This document shows, in pieces, positions 1-6,775 of a DNA stretch of 10,741 nt. Under the pieces are notes generated by a model. That model was not told the origin of the DNA and did no database searches. It saw only the letters and a program-made list of their open reading frames with translations. Position numbers and translations under genes: made by a program. The DNA comes from Desulfobacterales bacterium (GTDB taxonomy: Bacteria; Desulfobacterota; Desulfobacteria; Desulfobacterales; RPRI01), in contig JAGVOC010000349.1 in assembly GCA_020052975.1 (NCBI GenBank), positions 1 through 10,741 of the forward strand. Reading direction: 5' to 3'. The stretch's first letter is position 1, and every line of letters starts with the position of its first letter.

Positions 1-1
1 A

Positions 2-2533
2 AGCGCGGGTTTATTCGGAGCCGAAATTGCCTCTCTGCGGTTTGGAAAAGAACCGGGCGCCCCTTCAATCGATTCTGTTATAATAGATTATGATCCGATT
101 GGACTTTATAATAAGTTTATTAAAAAGGCAGTTATAAGCGGCGTTGAAATCGAGTGCGAATTTACTGACGGAAAAATCAAAATACGCGGATTTGATTTGG
201 ACCGCTTTATTTCAAATCTTCAGGCCAAAAGCCGGCCGTCAACAGACCGACCCAAAACCCTTCCTTTCGGAAGCATTGAGCTCCGCAACTCGATTTTTGT
301 ATTACAATGGAAAGATAAAAAAATAAGGCTTCCTGCTGAACTTGAAATAATCCCAAGTGATCAAAACAGAAGCCTGATAGACTGCAGGCTGGGTTTATAC
401 CCCAGAGACCGTGAGATAACTCTTAAATCAGTTGTTAACCTTGACAAAAACACATCAGATATATCGATAAGTTCAAAAGACCTTCCCTTCAACAGGTTCT
501 CCGACTTTGCGATGCTTGTTCCGGGAATGTCCCTTTCAGGAGCGGCCGACATAAGCGCAAAGGCCGGGCTGCAGTTTTCCCCCTTTAAAATATCATCGGC
601 TTCATGTGTTATAACTTCAAACAACCTTGAGGTGTCATATAATGACTTAAAACTGGAAAATCCAAAGGAGAGCAGACAGCCATTTATCCTTGATATAAGA
701 AACAATGGCGAAAACGAATGGATATTTGCCGGATCCTCCATTTCTTTGGTTTCCCCTGTACCGGTAACAATATCCAACCCGGAAGCCCGTTTGACCACAA
801 AAGACAACTCGCTTAAATCTTCAGGAAATTTTACAATTAATCCCGGGAAAGAAAACTCTTTTCAGATACGGGGCAAATATTTTGCCAGCCTGACAGATAA
901 AGGAGCCTGGGCCTTTAAAGCAACAAACACCCCGTTAACCGAACATGCCTTTGATAAAACCGGGTTTAATTTCCGGGGTCTCGACATTTCATCAAATGGC
1001 CTGGAGTTTGAAATATCCGGAAAAGGGAAAGGTAAAACAGGCTCTTTACAATATTCCGCATCAATTTCAGACATAAGTGCTTTTAATGATAACCTGTCTT
1101 TAAAAACACCTGAATTGATTGTCGGCGGCAAAGCAGAGCTTGGCAATTCAAAGGTTACAGGCTTAATAAACATAAATACCCGAAACGCGGTTTTTAACTC
1201 CGGTTCGGCAAAAATAGATATTCCTGTATTTTCTGTTTCAGGAATATTTCAGCAGAACACCGGGACACCGTTGATATTTGACGGAGCCTTAAAATTCAAA
1301 GATGTCAGCATGGAAGATTCGAAATTACAATTTGCCGCATCAGGTATAGGAGGAACAATACCTTTTGAATGGCCTTTTAAGATCATGGAGAAAAAGGGAA
1401 GCTTTTTTGCCGATGCAGTTTTCTGGAAAGGTATAAATCTCGGGGTATTTTCAGGAACAACCAGACAGGATAAATCGGGGCTGCTTTATTATGGTGAATA
1501 TAAAAGCGCTGTTCTGAAAGGAATGGATGTCGGTTTTTCAGGAAAAACAGCATTATTCGGTTCAAAAGATCCTGAAACAGAAATAAATTTTATAATGCAG
1601 AAATATAAAACAGGCTCCGATATAGATCTCGGCAGGTTTTTTCCGCAGGCAAAGGGAATGGCTTTCGGCGGTACTCTGGAATTAAACGGTCAAATAAGCT
1701 TCATAGATAAAAGGCCGGCCGGTTTTTTAAAGGGAAATGTTAAAGAAGGATCATTGAGATATAGTGATAAAGAAATTCTTATCGAAGGGATTAACGCAAA
1801 CCTTTTAATGACGGATCTTTTTGCTGCCCGGAGTAGCCCAAGGCAGCATCTTGCATTTAACAAGGCTTCGATCGGCGCAATACAGCTTACTGACGGTAAA
1901 GTCGATTTTCAGATTGAATCGGCTGAATCCTTTTATATTGAAAAAAGCAGCTTTAAGTGGTGTAATGGCTCTGTAAATACACAGTCTGTCAGAGTCTCTT
2001 CGGCAAATAAAGATTTAAGCCTGACTCTGTTCTGCGACCGGGTAAATCTTGCAATGATTATTGAGCAGTTTGGTATTGCAAAAGCCGAAGGAAACGGAGC
2101 TGTAAACGGCAAGATACCTGTGGAATATAAAAACGGAAAACTGAGTTTTACGGATGGTTTTCTCTATTCTACTCCGGGAGAAGGCGGGACAATTCATATA
2201 ACCGGCGCCAAACTTCTCGGGGATGGAACGGTTCCCGGCACTTCCCAGTTTACTCAGATGGAGCTTACAATAGAAGCGCTGAAGGATTACATTTATGACT
2301 GGGTCAGGCTTAAGCTTTTAACTGAAGGAGAAGATCTTCTTTTATACCTCCAGTTTGACGGAAAACCTGCAAATCCGCTTCCGTTTATATATAAAAAGGA
2401 TTTGGGCGGATTTGTAAGGGTTAAATCGGCCGAGGAAGGCTCACGCTTCCAGGGTATACGGCTTGATATAAACTTTGTTATTCCTCTTGACAAAATTCTG
2501 CATTACCGAAATGCTTTAAACATATCACGATAA
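2..2533 (+). CDS. ydbH: YdbH-family AsmA-like intermembrane lipid-transport protein (5' partial)
   Basis: The reading frame is open from the first bases of the window, so the N-terminus lies outside it; 843 residues are visible against about 880 for E. coli YdbH, so little is missing. The protein is rich in short beta strands with repeated G-x-hydrophobic patterns, as expected for the long beta-taco groove of AsmA-like proteins. The C-terminal part (SLRYSDKEILIEGINANL, then a stretch from TPGEGG to NPLPF) matches the YdbH 'dicarboxylate transport' domain layout. In E. coli, YdbH acts with TamB and YhdP in moving phospholipid from inner to outer membrane. Identification rests mainly on synteny: ynbE follows 17 bases after the stop and ydbL comes next, the conserved three-gene order. 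An internal TTG at 197 would give a shorter ORF, but coding sequence continues upstream of it. No dicarboxylate-transport role is implied despite the old domain name. Confidence 0.86.
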   Translation, partial: SAGLFGAEIASLRFGKEPGAPSIDSVIIDYDPIGLYNKFIKKAVISGVEIECEFTDGKIKIRGFDLDRFISNLQAKSRPSTDRPKTLPFGSIELRNSIFVLQWKDKKIRLPAELEIIPSDQNRSLIDCRLGLYPRDREITLKSVVNLDKNTSDISISSKDLPFNRFSDFAMLVPGMSLSGAADISAKAGLQFSPFKISSASCVITSNNLEVSYNDLKLENPKESRQPFILDIRNNGENEWIFAGSSISLVSPVPVTISNPEARLTTKDNSLKSSGNFTINPGKENSFQIRGKYFASLTDKGAWAFKATNTPLTEHAFDKTGFNFRGLDISSNGLEFEISGKGKGKTGSLQYSASISDISAFNDNLSLKTPELIVGGKAELGNSKVTGLININTRNAVFNSGSAKIDIPVFSVSGIFQQNTGTPLIFDGALKFKDVSMEDSKLQFAASGIGGTIPFEWPFKIMEKKGSFFADAVFWKGINLGVFSGTTRQDKSGLLYYGEYKSAVLKGMDVGFSGKTALFGSKDPETEINFIMQKYKTGSDIDLGRFFPQAKGMAFGGTLELNGQISFIDKRPAGFLKGNVKEGSLRYSDKEILIEGINANLLMTDLFAARSSPRQHLAFNKASIGAIQLTDGKVDFQIESAESFYIEKSSFKWCNGSVNTQSVRVSSANKDLSLTLFCDRVNLAMIIEQFGIAKAEGNGAVNGKIPVEYKNGKLSFTDGFLYSTPGEGGTIHITGAKLLGDGTVPGTSQFTQMELTIEALKDYIYDWVRLKLLTEGEDLLLYLQFDGKPANPLPFIYKKDLGGFVRVKSAEEGSRFQGIRLDINFVIPLDKILHYRNALNISR

Positions 2534-2550
2534 CAAAAAGGAATATTATT

Positions 2551-2736
2551 ATGATAAGGAAAATGGTGGTTTTTACCGGAGTGTTATTTTTCTTTTTTAT
2601 TCAGGCCTGCAATACCCGCCATGAAGTCGCGGTTGCGCCGGTTGAAGTCAAGCCCATCCATATAATAATTGATGTAAATATAAAAGTGGACAGGGCTCTT
2701 GACAATTTCTTCGGAGATATTGATAAGGCAAAGTAA
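2551..2736 (+). CDS. ynbE: YnbE-family outer-membrane lipoprotein
   Basis: This is a 61-residue lipoprotein, the same length as E. coli YnbE. A basic N-terminus (MIRK) and a hydrophobic run end in a lipobox-like IQAC, with the lipidated cysteine at residue 20. The mature part has the family pattern: a short linker with VEVKPI, then an alternating hydrophobic beta strand (HIIIDVNIKV) and an acidic tail. A ribosome binding site (AAAAGGA) sits upstream of the ATG. In E. coli, YnbE is reported to pair by beta-strand augmentation with the C-terminus of YdbH, completing the bridge to the outer membrane. The position directly after ydbH supports this and suggests co-transcription. Such small lipoproteins are easily missed by annotation. 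Confidence 0.85.
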   Translation: MIRKMVVFTGVLFFFFIQACNTRHEVAVAPVEVKPIHIIIDVNIKVDRALDNFFGDIDKAK

Positions 2737-2777
2737 TATTATATGGATCATTTCCGGAAGAGTTGGTGATTGTATCG

Positions 2778-2810
2778 GGATTCAAGGGGTCGAGGGTTCA
2801 AGGATTCAAG
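2778..2810 (+). repeat. Triple 9-base direct repeat between ynbE and ydbL
   Basis: Three copies of GGATTCAAG or its one-base variant GGGTTCAAG lie at 2778-2786, 2794-2802 and 2802-2810; the last two share one base. The block sits in the 92-base gap between ynbE and ydbL, just before the ydbL ribosome binding site. It may be a small dispersed repeat or spacer slippage. No function can be assigned. Confidence 0.6.
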
Positions 2811-2828
2811 TAAAAAGGAGAAGATGTG

Positions 2829-3203
2829 ATGACAGATAAAATTGCAAAAATAGTCGTTTTGATAGTTCTGGTTTTTACATGCAGTTATTCATTTGCACAG
2901 GACGCAAATGAATTAAAAACAAGAATGAAAGAAAGAATACCGGTTATCCAGGCTTTAAAATCAAAGGGAATTATCGGCGAAAACAATCTCGGATACCTGC
3001 AGTTTGTCTCTTCAGGCAAAGAACAGGAAGGGCTTGTTAACAGCGAAAATACGGACAGGAAAGCGGTTTATACGGCAATAGCAAATCAGCAGGGCGCGAG
3101 TGCTGATCTTGTGGGAAAACGCAGGGCAATTCAAATTGCCGAAAGTGCGGGTGCAGGTGAATGGCTTCAGGATAATACAGGAAAATGGTACCAGAAAAAA
3201 TAA
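2829..3203 (+). CDS. ydbL: YdbL-family (DUF1318) periplasmic protein
   Basis: A 124-residue exported protein. Residues 1-24 form a Sec signal peptide (a lysine-containing start, a hydrophobic core IVVLIVLVFTC, and a probable cleavage after SFA before QD). The mature part carries the DUF1318 pattern: a helical segment with 'ALKSKGIIGENNLGYLQF', then 'NTDRKAVYTAIANQQG', and a C-terminal 'GEWLQDNTGKWYQKK' with tryptophans. In E. coli YdbL modulates the YdbH-YnbE interaction, probably as a chaperone in the periplasm. It completes the ydbH-ynbE-ydbL set. AGGAG at 2816-2820 favours the ATG at 2829 (8-base spacing); a GTG directly before it at 2826 is an alternative start that adds one residue. Confidence 0.87.
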   Translation: MTDKIAKIVVLIVLVFTCSYSFAQDANELKTRMKERIPVIQALKSKGIIGENNLGYLQFVSSGKEQEGLVNSENTDRKAVYTAIANQQGASADLVGKRRAIQIAESAGAGEWLQDNTGKWYQKK

Positions 3204-3451
3204 TGCCGGTTGCAATTTAGAAAATACATAACAAAACTGGCTGGGTTTAATACGACTGCCGACAGCATATTTCCCGTCAGTCATCCTTCACTTCCGCTGT
3301 CAACTTATGTATTGATAAGCTTCCCCCATACTTCCCACATAGATGGTGAATTCAAGTTGCAAGTACACCACTTTGGTCAAGCGCCGTCTATACTTCTCAA
3401 GAATCATATTTTACACATTTTAAGTCATAATAAATATGGAGGTGGACGGAT

Positions 3452-3913
3452 ATGAAATCACGGAAAGCAACCAATAGAATTCTAATGAGTTTCTCATTTG
3501 TATTATTGCTATTGACTGGATGCGGCGGCATAGCTGTCGGAAAGTCACCGGTGGATAATGCAGCCATAAAGGGATACGACACCGTCTCATATTTTACGGC
3601 CGGCAAGGCGCTAAAAGGCAACGAGTCATTTACTTTCCAGTGGCATGACATGACCTGGTATTTCTTAACCAAAGAGAACAGGGATCTGTTTTTGACCAGT
3701 CCGGAGAAATACGCTCCGCAATATGACGGTTATTGTGCCTGGGCCATGACAGAGGGACGGAAAGCCCAAACAGAGCCTGAAGAATGGAAGATCGTTAGCG
3801 GGAAGCTTTACCTGAATTGCAGTAGGACAGCGTATGAAAAATGGAGTATGGATATTCCCGGCAACATCAAAAAGGCCGATACGAACTGGTTAAAATTTTT
3901 TGGTAGAAATTGA
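3452..3913 (+). CDS. YHS-domain lipoprotein
   Basis: A 153-residue protein. Residues 1-24 form a lipoprotein signal: basic MKSRK, a hydrophobic run, and lipobox LLTGC with cysteine 24. The rest follows the exported YHS-like family seen in many proteobacteria: 'IKGYDTVSYFTAGKALKG' (residues 39-56), an aromatic stretch with FQWHDMTWYF (62-71), 'SPEKYAPQYDGYCAWAM' (83-99), then 'WKIVSGKLYLNC' and a C-terminal helix ending NWLKFF. Such proteins are thought to bind a metal or small ligand in the periplasm, but their function is unproven. A strong ribosome binding site (GGAGGTGG, 3438-3445) lies 6 bases before the ATG and fixes the start. The 248-base gap upstream, with no gene seen in it, suggests its own transcription unit rather than the ydbHL operon. 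Confidence 0.85.
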   Translation: MKSRKATNRILMSFSFVLLLLTGCGGIAVGKSPVDNAAIKGYDTVSYFTAGKALKGNESFTFQWHDMTWYFLTKENRDLFLTSPEKYAPQYDGYCAWAMTEGRKAQTEPEEWKIVSGKLYLNCSRTAYEKWSMDIPGNIKKADTNWLKFFGRN

Positions 3914-3933
3914 TCGTACTGAGAGGGCTGAGA

Positions 3934-4168
3934 TGGGGTCGGGCCACAAGAACTTATTGATATGATATAAATTATAATACAAATATCCCCTAATTTTGGG
4001 GCTATATCGAACTTTTTAAGGTTAAAAAGAGCTCTATTCCATTAATTGACGGTGCAGGACATTTCTTATAAAGCCCGTTTTGGGAAAAAACGTGAAATAA
4101 GGCCATAAAACATCTGTTCTGGGAGCGTTAATTTTTAGAAATTAAAGGGTCGGCTTGGCCCGACCCCA
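3934..4168. mobile_element. MITE/REP-like non-coding element with 13-bp terminal inverted repeats
   Basis: The 13-mer TGGGGTCGGGCCA at 3934-3946 is exactly inverted at 4156-4168 (TGGCCCGACCCCA), bounding about 235 bases with no ORF. The right end also folds on itself: GGGTCGG at 4147-4153 pairs with CCGACCC at 4160-4166 around a 6-base loop. An internal inverted pair flanks 'taatttt' near 3986-4002 (CCCC/GGGG). The interior is AT-rich with GC-rich ends. This fits a non-autonomous mobile element or a REP doublet. No convincing target-site duplication was seen; AGA occurs just outside both ends (3931-3933 and 4168-4170), but three bases prove little. Confidence 0.5.
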
Positions 4169-4325
4169 GAGTGTCCAACGTGAATAGCTTTCATGTATAG
4201 TTCATGACCGAGAAAGAACGGGGGGTTTTCGACGCATTCGACTTCGATAACGATATCTTCGAGAAAAAGAAAATCGGATGAAGGGTTTAGGGAAGGCCAT
4301 GACTATTATCAAGGGTGGGATATAA
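4169..4325. other. Leader region of the radical SAM gene
   Basis: Together with the preceding inverted-repeat element, this is part of a 412-base stretch without a convincing gene. It holds a 25-codon ORF (4204-4281) that lacks a ribosome binding site, and a 15-codon ORF (4278-4325) that overlaps it by ATGA and ends just before the radical SAM ATG. GGGTGGGA at about 4313-4320 is a plausible ribosome binding site for the gene at 4326. No clear promoter was found. Confidence 0.35.
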
Positions 4326-5603
4326 ATGATATTTCCAGATTCAAATAACATTGCAATCTCTGTTGAAAAGCAAGGTCCAGGTACCATCTCAAAAGCGAGT
4401 TTTCCACTCCGATATGGAAGATATTCTGAGATTAAAACATCCAAATGCGAATTTATTTTTAATCTTAATGGCGAAATAAAATTTATCCGTGGACTCGATG
4501 TAAACTGGCCCCATCCGGCCGCGCAACTCAAACGGACAGACGGTAATGACTGGGTGTATTATACGGTAGGCGACGTTAGCGGCGAAAGAGGTATCATTTC
4601 ATGGATGGGTGAGTATTATCTGCCTTGTCTCCCTTATCCCAGTAACGCAGTATGGGAGGTCAATTATTTCAAAGACGCCAACATCATGAGTGCATTCGCG
4701 GAATGGTCGCAATTATATGCGAATCTATATGGATTGCAAAAGGATGGGCTCCATCCCAAGAGCAAAGAGTTGATAAGCCGAATTTTACAGAATCACGACG
4801 GGGTGCTGTACGAGCGATCTAAGAAATTGAATGAGATCATTGGCGGACGGGTATCGGTTCTTCCGCCCGATGCGCGACATGTCGATTACGAGATCATTCC
4901 AATTATGATCGCAGACGGATGTCTTTATCACTGTGATTTTTGTTGCGTCAAGACTGCACAGAAATTTCAGACACGTTATAGAAATAATATTCTTGAACAG
5001 ATTCAACAACTAAAAGTTCACTATGGGCGGAATCTTGAAAACTATAAAGCACTATTTTTAGGAAATCACGATGCACTTGCTGCCGGTGAAGAATTAATAT
5101 GTTTTACAGCATCCGAAGCTTTCAAGACTTTTTGGTTTGGAGAGGCGTGTGCTATTACTCCCCTTCTTTTTTTGTTTGGAAGCGTGGATTCCCTGCTCAA
5201 TTCTGACAATGGATTATTTAAGAAACTCGATCAACTTCCTTACTATACCTATATTAATATTGGATACGAATCCATAAACGCATCAACTTTGAAATTCATT
5301 CGAAAACCACTGGAGGTAGCAAGAGTTCGAGCCGCTTTCGATAAAATGCTTGAGGTTAATGCGAATTTTACAAATATCGAGGTTTCCGGCAATTTCCTCA
5401 TAGGAGAACAGCTTTTGCCTGAACACTATCACTCTTTGACCGAATTACTTCAAGCTGCACCAGTTAACTCACTTAGAAAGGGCGCTATTTACCTTTCTCC
5501 GTTAAAGGATAGCCCTAAAAAGCGTGAACTGTTACCTCGTTATTTTGAAATAAAAAGCCAGAGTAAGCTACCGGTATATATTTATTTAATTCAGAGGTTA
5601 TAG
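4326..5603 (+). CDS. Radical SAM protein of unknown function (frame ends early)
   Basis: This 425-residue frame carries the radical SAM cluster motif CxxxCxxC at about residues 199-206 (DGCLYHCDFCC), preceded by the usual beta strand IIPIMIA. Later landmarks fit the SAM barrel: LFLGNHDALAA (the strand after the cluster, as in Elp3/COG1032-type enzymes) and INIGYESINASTLKFIRKP (the 'GxES...L..I.K' region). It should bind a [4Fe-4S] cluster and cleave S-adenosylmethionine, but the substrate is not evident. About 190 residues precede the motif and look like a separate, mainly beta domain that I do not recognise. The frame ends with LPVYIYLIQRL and TAG at 5601, in mid-helix. The +1 frame continues in a natural way to 5784 (see the next entry), so the gene is probably frameshifted. 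Start chosen from GGGTGGGA 6 bases upstream; an in-frame stop immediately precedes the ATG. Confidence 0.8.
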   Translation: MIFPDSNNIAISVEKQGPGTISKASFPLRYGRYSEIKTSKCEFIFNLNGEIKFIRGLDVNWPHPAAQLKRTDGNDWVYYTVGDVSGERGIISWMGEYYLPCLPYPSNAVWEVNYFKDANIMSAFAEWSQLYANLYGLQKDGLHPKSKELISRILQNHDGVLYERSKKLNEIIGGRVSVLPPDARHVDYEIIPIMIADGCLYHCDFCCVKTAQKFQTRYRNNILEQIQQLKVHYGRNLENYKALFLGNHDALAAGEELICFTASEAFKTFWFGEACAITPLLFLFGSVDSLLNSDNGLFKKLDQLPYYTYINIGYESINASTLKFIRKPLEVARVRAAFDKMLEVNANFTNIEVSGNFLIGEQLLPEHYHSLTELLQAAPVNSLRKGAIYLSPLKDSPKKRELLPRYFEIKSQSKLPVYIYLIQRL

Positions 5604-5784
5604 AGAACTGGATAAGATCAAACAGCCGCACAAAAAGGGCATCTATGTTGATTTAGAAAAGCCGGCATTTTTCAAAACCATTCATGGCCAGGCGTTGAAT
5701 CTGAGATGGTGTCGCCAAGTCTCACCCCCGGCAAGTAACGCAAACCGTTATGTGGCAGCGATGGAAAGGCAAGTAAAACAATGA
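5590..5784 (+). pseudogene. C-terminal continuation of the radical SAM gene in the +1 frame
   Basis: The frame starting at 5590 is open for 64 codons to TGA at 5782-5784. Skipping one base near 5595-5601 joins it smoothly to the upstream frame as ...YLIQRL-RELDKIKQ, an amphipathic helix, followed by KGIYVDLEKPAFFKTIHG and a basic tail ending in VKQ. The joined product would be about 485 residues. Its stop overlaps the next gene's ATG as ATGA, a typical coupled junction, which argues that this frame is the genuine end. The TTA-TAG site does not resemble a known programmed +1 shift, as re-pairing at TAT would be poor. A mutation or a sequencing error is therefore more likely. It has no start of its own that I would trust. 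Confidence 0.6.
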
Positions 5785-6395
5785 GAATTTCAGTCATACT
5801 CGCTCATCCCAATGATGGAAGTTTCAATCACGCAATTGCGCAAACTGCGGTTGAACGGATAGAAGGCAATGGACATAAAGTCTTTTTCCATGATCTTTAC
5901 AAGGAAGGCTTCGATCCACTACTGTTTAGCGAAGAAATTCCTAAAAACGCACAGTTGCCGGCAGTAATTACTGAATATTGTGGGGAACTCGCTGCAGCAG
6001 ACGGTATACTCATTGTGCATCCAAACTGGTGGGGCCAACCTCCTGCTATATTGAAAGGATGGGTGGACAGAGTGATTCGACCGGGTATTGCGTATGAATT
6101 TCTGGAAAGCGATTCTGGAGAAGGAGTACCAAACGGAATACTTAAAGCCAAAGCCGCCATAGTATACAATACATCCAATACTGAAACAGAAAGGGAAAAC
6201 AAAGTCTTTGGTGATCCTCTTGAAACAATTTGGAAGAATTGCATTTTCGGTCTTTGTGGTGTCACCAATTTTTACCGTCGCATGTTCGGCATTGTTGTTA
6301 CAAGCACAGAAATGCAACGGAAAGAATGGCTTGACGAGATAATAAGAGATATTGATACGTTCTTTCAGAAGGAAGACAATACGGAAACGACATAA
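5781..6395 (+). CDS. NAD(P)H:quinone-type flavodoxin-fold oxidoreductase
   Basis: A 204-residue protein of the NQO/KefF/YwrO family: cytosolic FMN or FAD enzymes that use NAD(P)H to reduce quinones or related compounds by two electrons. The first strand and phosphate-binding segment is VILAHPNDGSFNHAIA (residues 5-20). The family signature follows at residues 74-98: DGILIVHPNWWGQPPAILKG then WVDRV. 'RPGIAYEF' and the C-terminal 'FGLCGVTNFYRRMFG' are also typical. Length is normal (190-210). The start ATG overlaps the +1-frame end of the radical SAM gene (ATGA) and has only a distant AAAGG, so translational coupling is likely. This suggests a functional link, perhaps electron supply or handling of a redox product, but the pairing is inference. 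Confidence 0.88.
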   Translation: MRISVILAHPNDGSFNHAIAQTAVERIEGNGHKVFFHDLYKEGFDPLLFSEEIPKNAQLPAVITEYCGELAAADGILIVHPNWWGQPPAILKGWVDRVIRPGIAYEFLESDSGEGVPNGILKAKAAIVYNTSNTETERENKVFGDPLETIWKNCIFGLCGVTNFYRRMFGIVVTSTEMQRKEWLDEIIRDIDTFFQKEDNTETT

Positions 6396-6471
6396 AAAGA
6401 ATTTTGGCGGATACCAAAAACCGCGCCGCTGAATAATCAGTTCTGCCCGTATTCTGTTTTAGGACAGCATT

Positions 6472-6484
6472 GGGGGACGCCCCT
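6472..6484. repeat. REP-like GC hairpin upstream of the transposase remnant
   Basis: GGGG at 6473-6476 and CCCC at 6480-6483 flank ACG, giving a tight hairpin in an otherwise plain region. RAYT transposase genes are commonly flanked by short REP hairpins, and one lies 48 bases upstream of the remnant's ATG, so this may be the left border sequence of that element. A second G-run (about 6701-6707, in ATTTGGGGGATGG) beyond the remnant may be a decayed counterpart. Confidence 0.35.
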
Positions 6485-6530
6485 CACATCTAAAGTTTAA
6501 GATCTGAATGTTTTATGATATCAGGATGGC

Positions 6531-6678
6531 ATGCCAAGAAAAGCAAGAGCTGAGGCATAGTGCACAGGAGGCTCTTCATTATATCATTATCCGAGGAATC
6601 GAGCGGGCGGGTTTTAATTATGATGCCGACCGCGATGATTTTCTGACGAGAAGGCTGGAACTATATGTCAAGCTGTGA
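6531..6678 (+). pseudogene. Degenerate REP-associated (IS200-like, Y1) transposase fragment
   Basis: ATG at 6531 begins MPRKARAEA, the canonical start of RAYT/IS200-like transposases of Proteobacteria, and then meets TAG at 6558. One base over, from 6562, the frame continues as AQEALHYIIIRGIERAGFN followed by YDADRDDFLTRRLE. This matches the family's 'PGALHHIIxRGIER..IF.DD.DR..FL.RL' segment, where the HxH-type metal site would lie (here LHY). It ends at TGA 6676-6678. Only about 45 of the usual 200-300 residues remain, and the catalytic tyrosine region is gone. It is a dead remnant with a frameshift and a 3' deletion. The toxin-antitoxin module begins right after it, possibly replacing the lost part. 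This stretch (6396-6775) holds no other gene. Confidence 0.75.
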
Positions 6679-6718
6679 AAAGCAAATTATCATTTGGAAT
6701 TTGGGGGATGGATATTTA

Positions 6719-6747
6719 TTGACAAGCCTCGGCCCTTCCGGTGCTAT
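6719..6747 (+). promoter_or_regulatory. Putative sigma-70 promoter of the toxin-antitoxin operon
   Basis: A perfect -35 box TTGACA (6719-6724) is followed after 17 bases by TGCTAT (6742-6747), a weak but well-placed -10. Transcription would start about 20 bases before the antitoxin ATG, giving a short leader with the ribosome binding site. Confidence 0.5.
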
Positions 6748-6764
6748 CTAGACAGACTAGACAG
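6748..6764 (+). promoter_or_regulatory. Tandem CTAGACAG repeats, candidate antitoxin operator
   Basis: CTAGACAG occurs twice, at 6748-6755 and 6757-6764, with a 9-base period, directly after the -10 box and running into the ribosome binding site (AGGAGGT, 6763-6769). Phd/YefM-family antitoxins usually repress their own operon by binding short repeats at the promoter, alone or with the toxin. The location fits such a site; the repeats being direct rather than inverted is somewhat unusual. Confidence 0.45.
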
Positions 6765-6775
6765 GAGGTGCCACC

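Noticed and set aside
3210..3455. 81-codon plus-strand ORF between ydbL and the YHS gene
   Set aside because: Non-ATG start without a ribosome binding site, runs over the ribosome binding site of the YHS gene, and no recognisable protein pattern.
5595..5605. Programmed +1 frameshift site in the radical SAM gene
   Set aside because: TTA-TAG does not match the known prfB-type slippery site, and the tRNA would re-pair poorly; mutation or sequence error is simpler.
6402..6419. TTTTGG/CCAAAA hairpin after the oxidoreductase gene as a terminator
   Set aside because: Weak A+T-rich stem, and no T-run follows on the plus strand.
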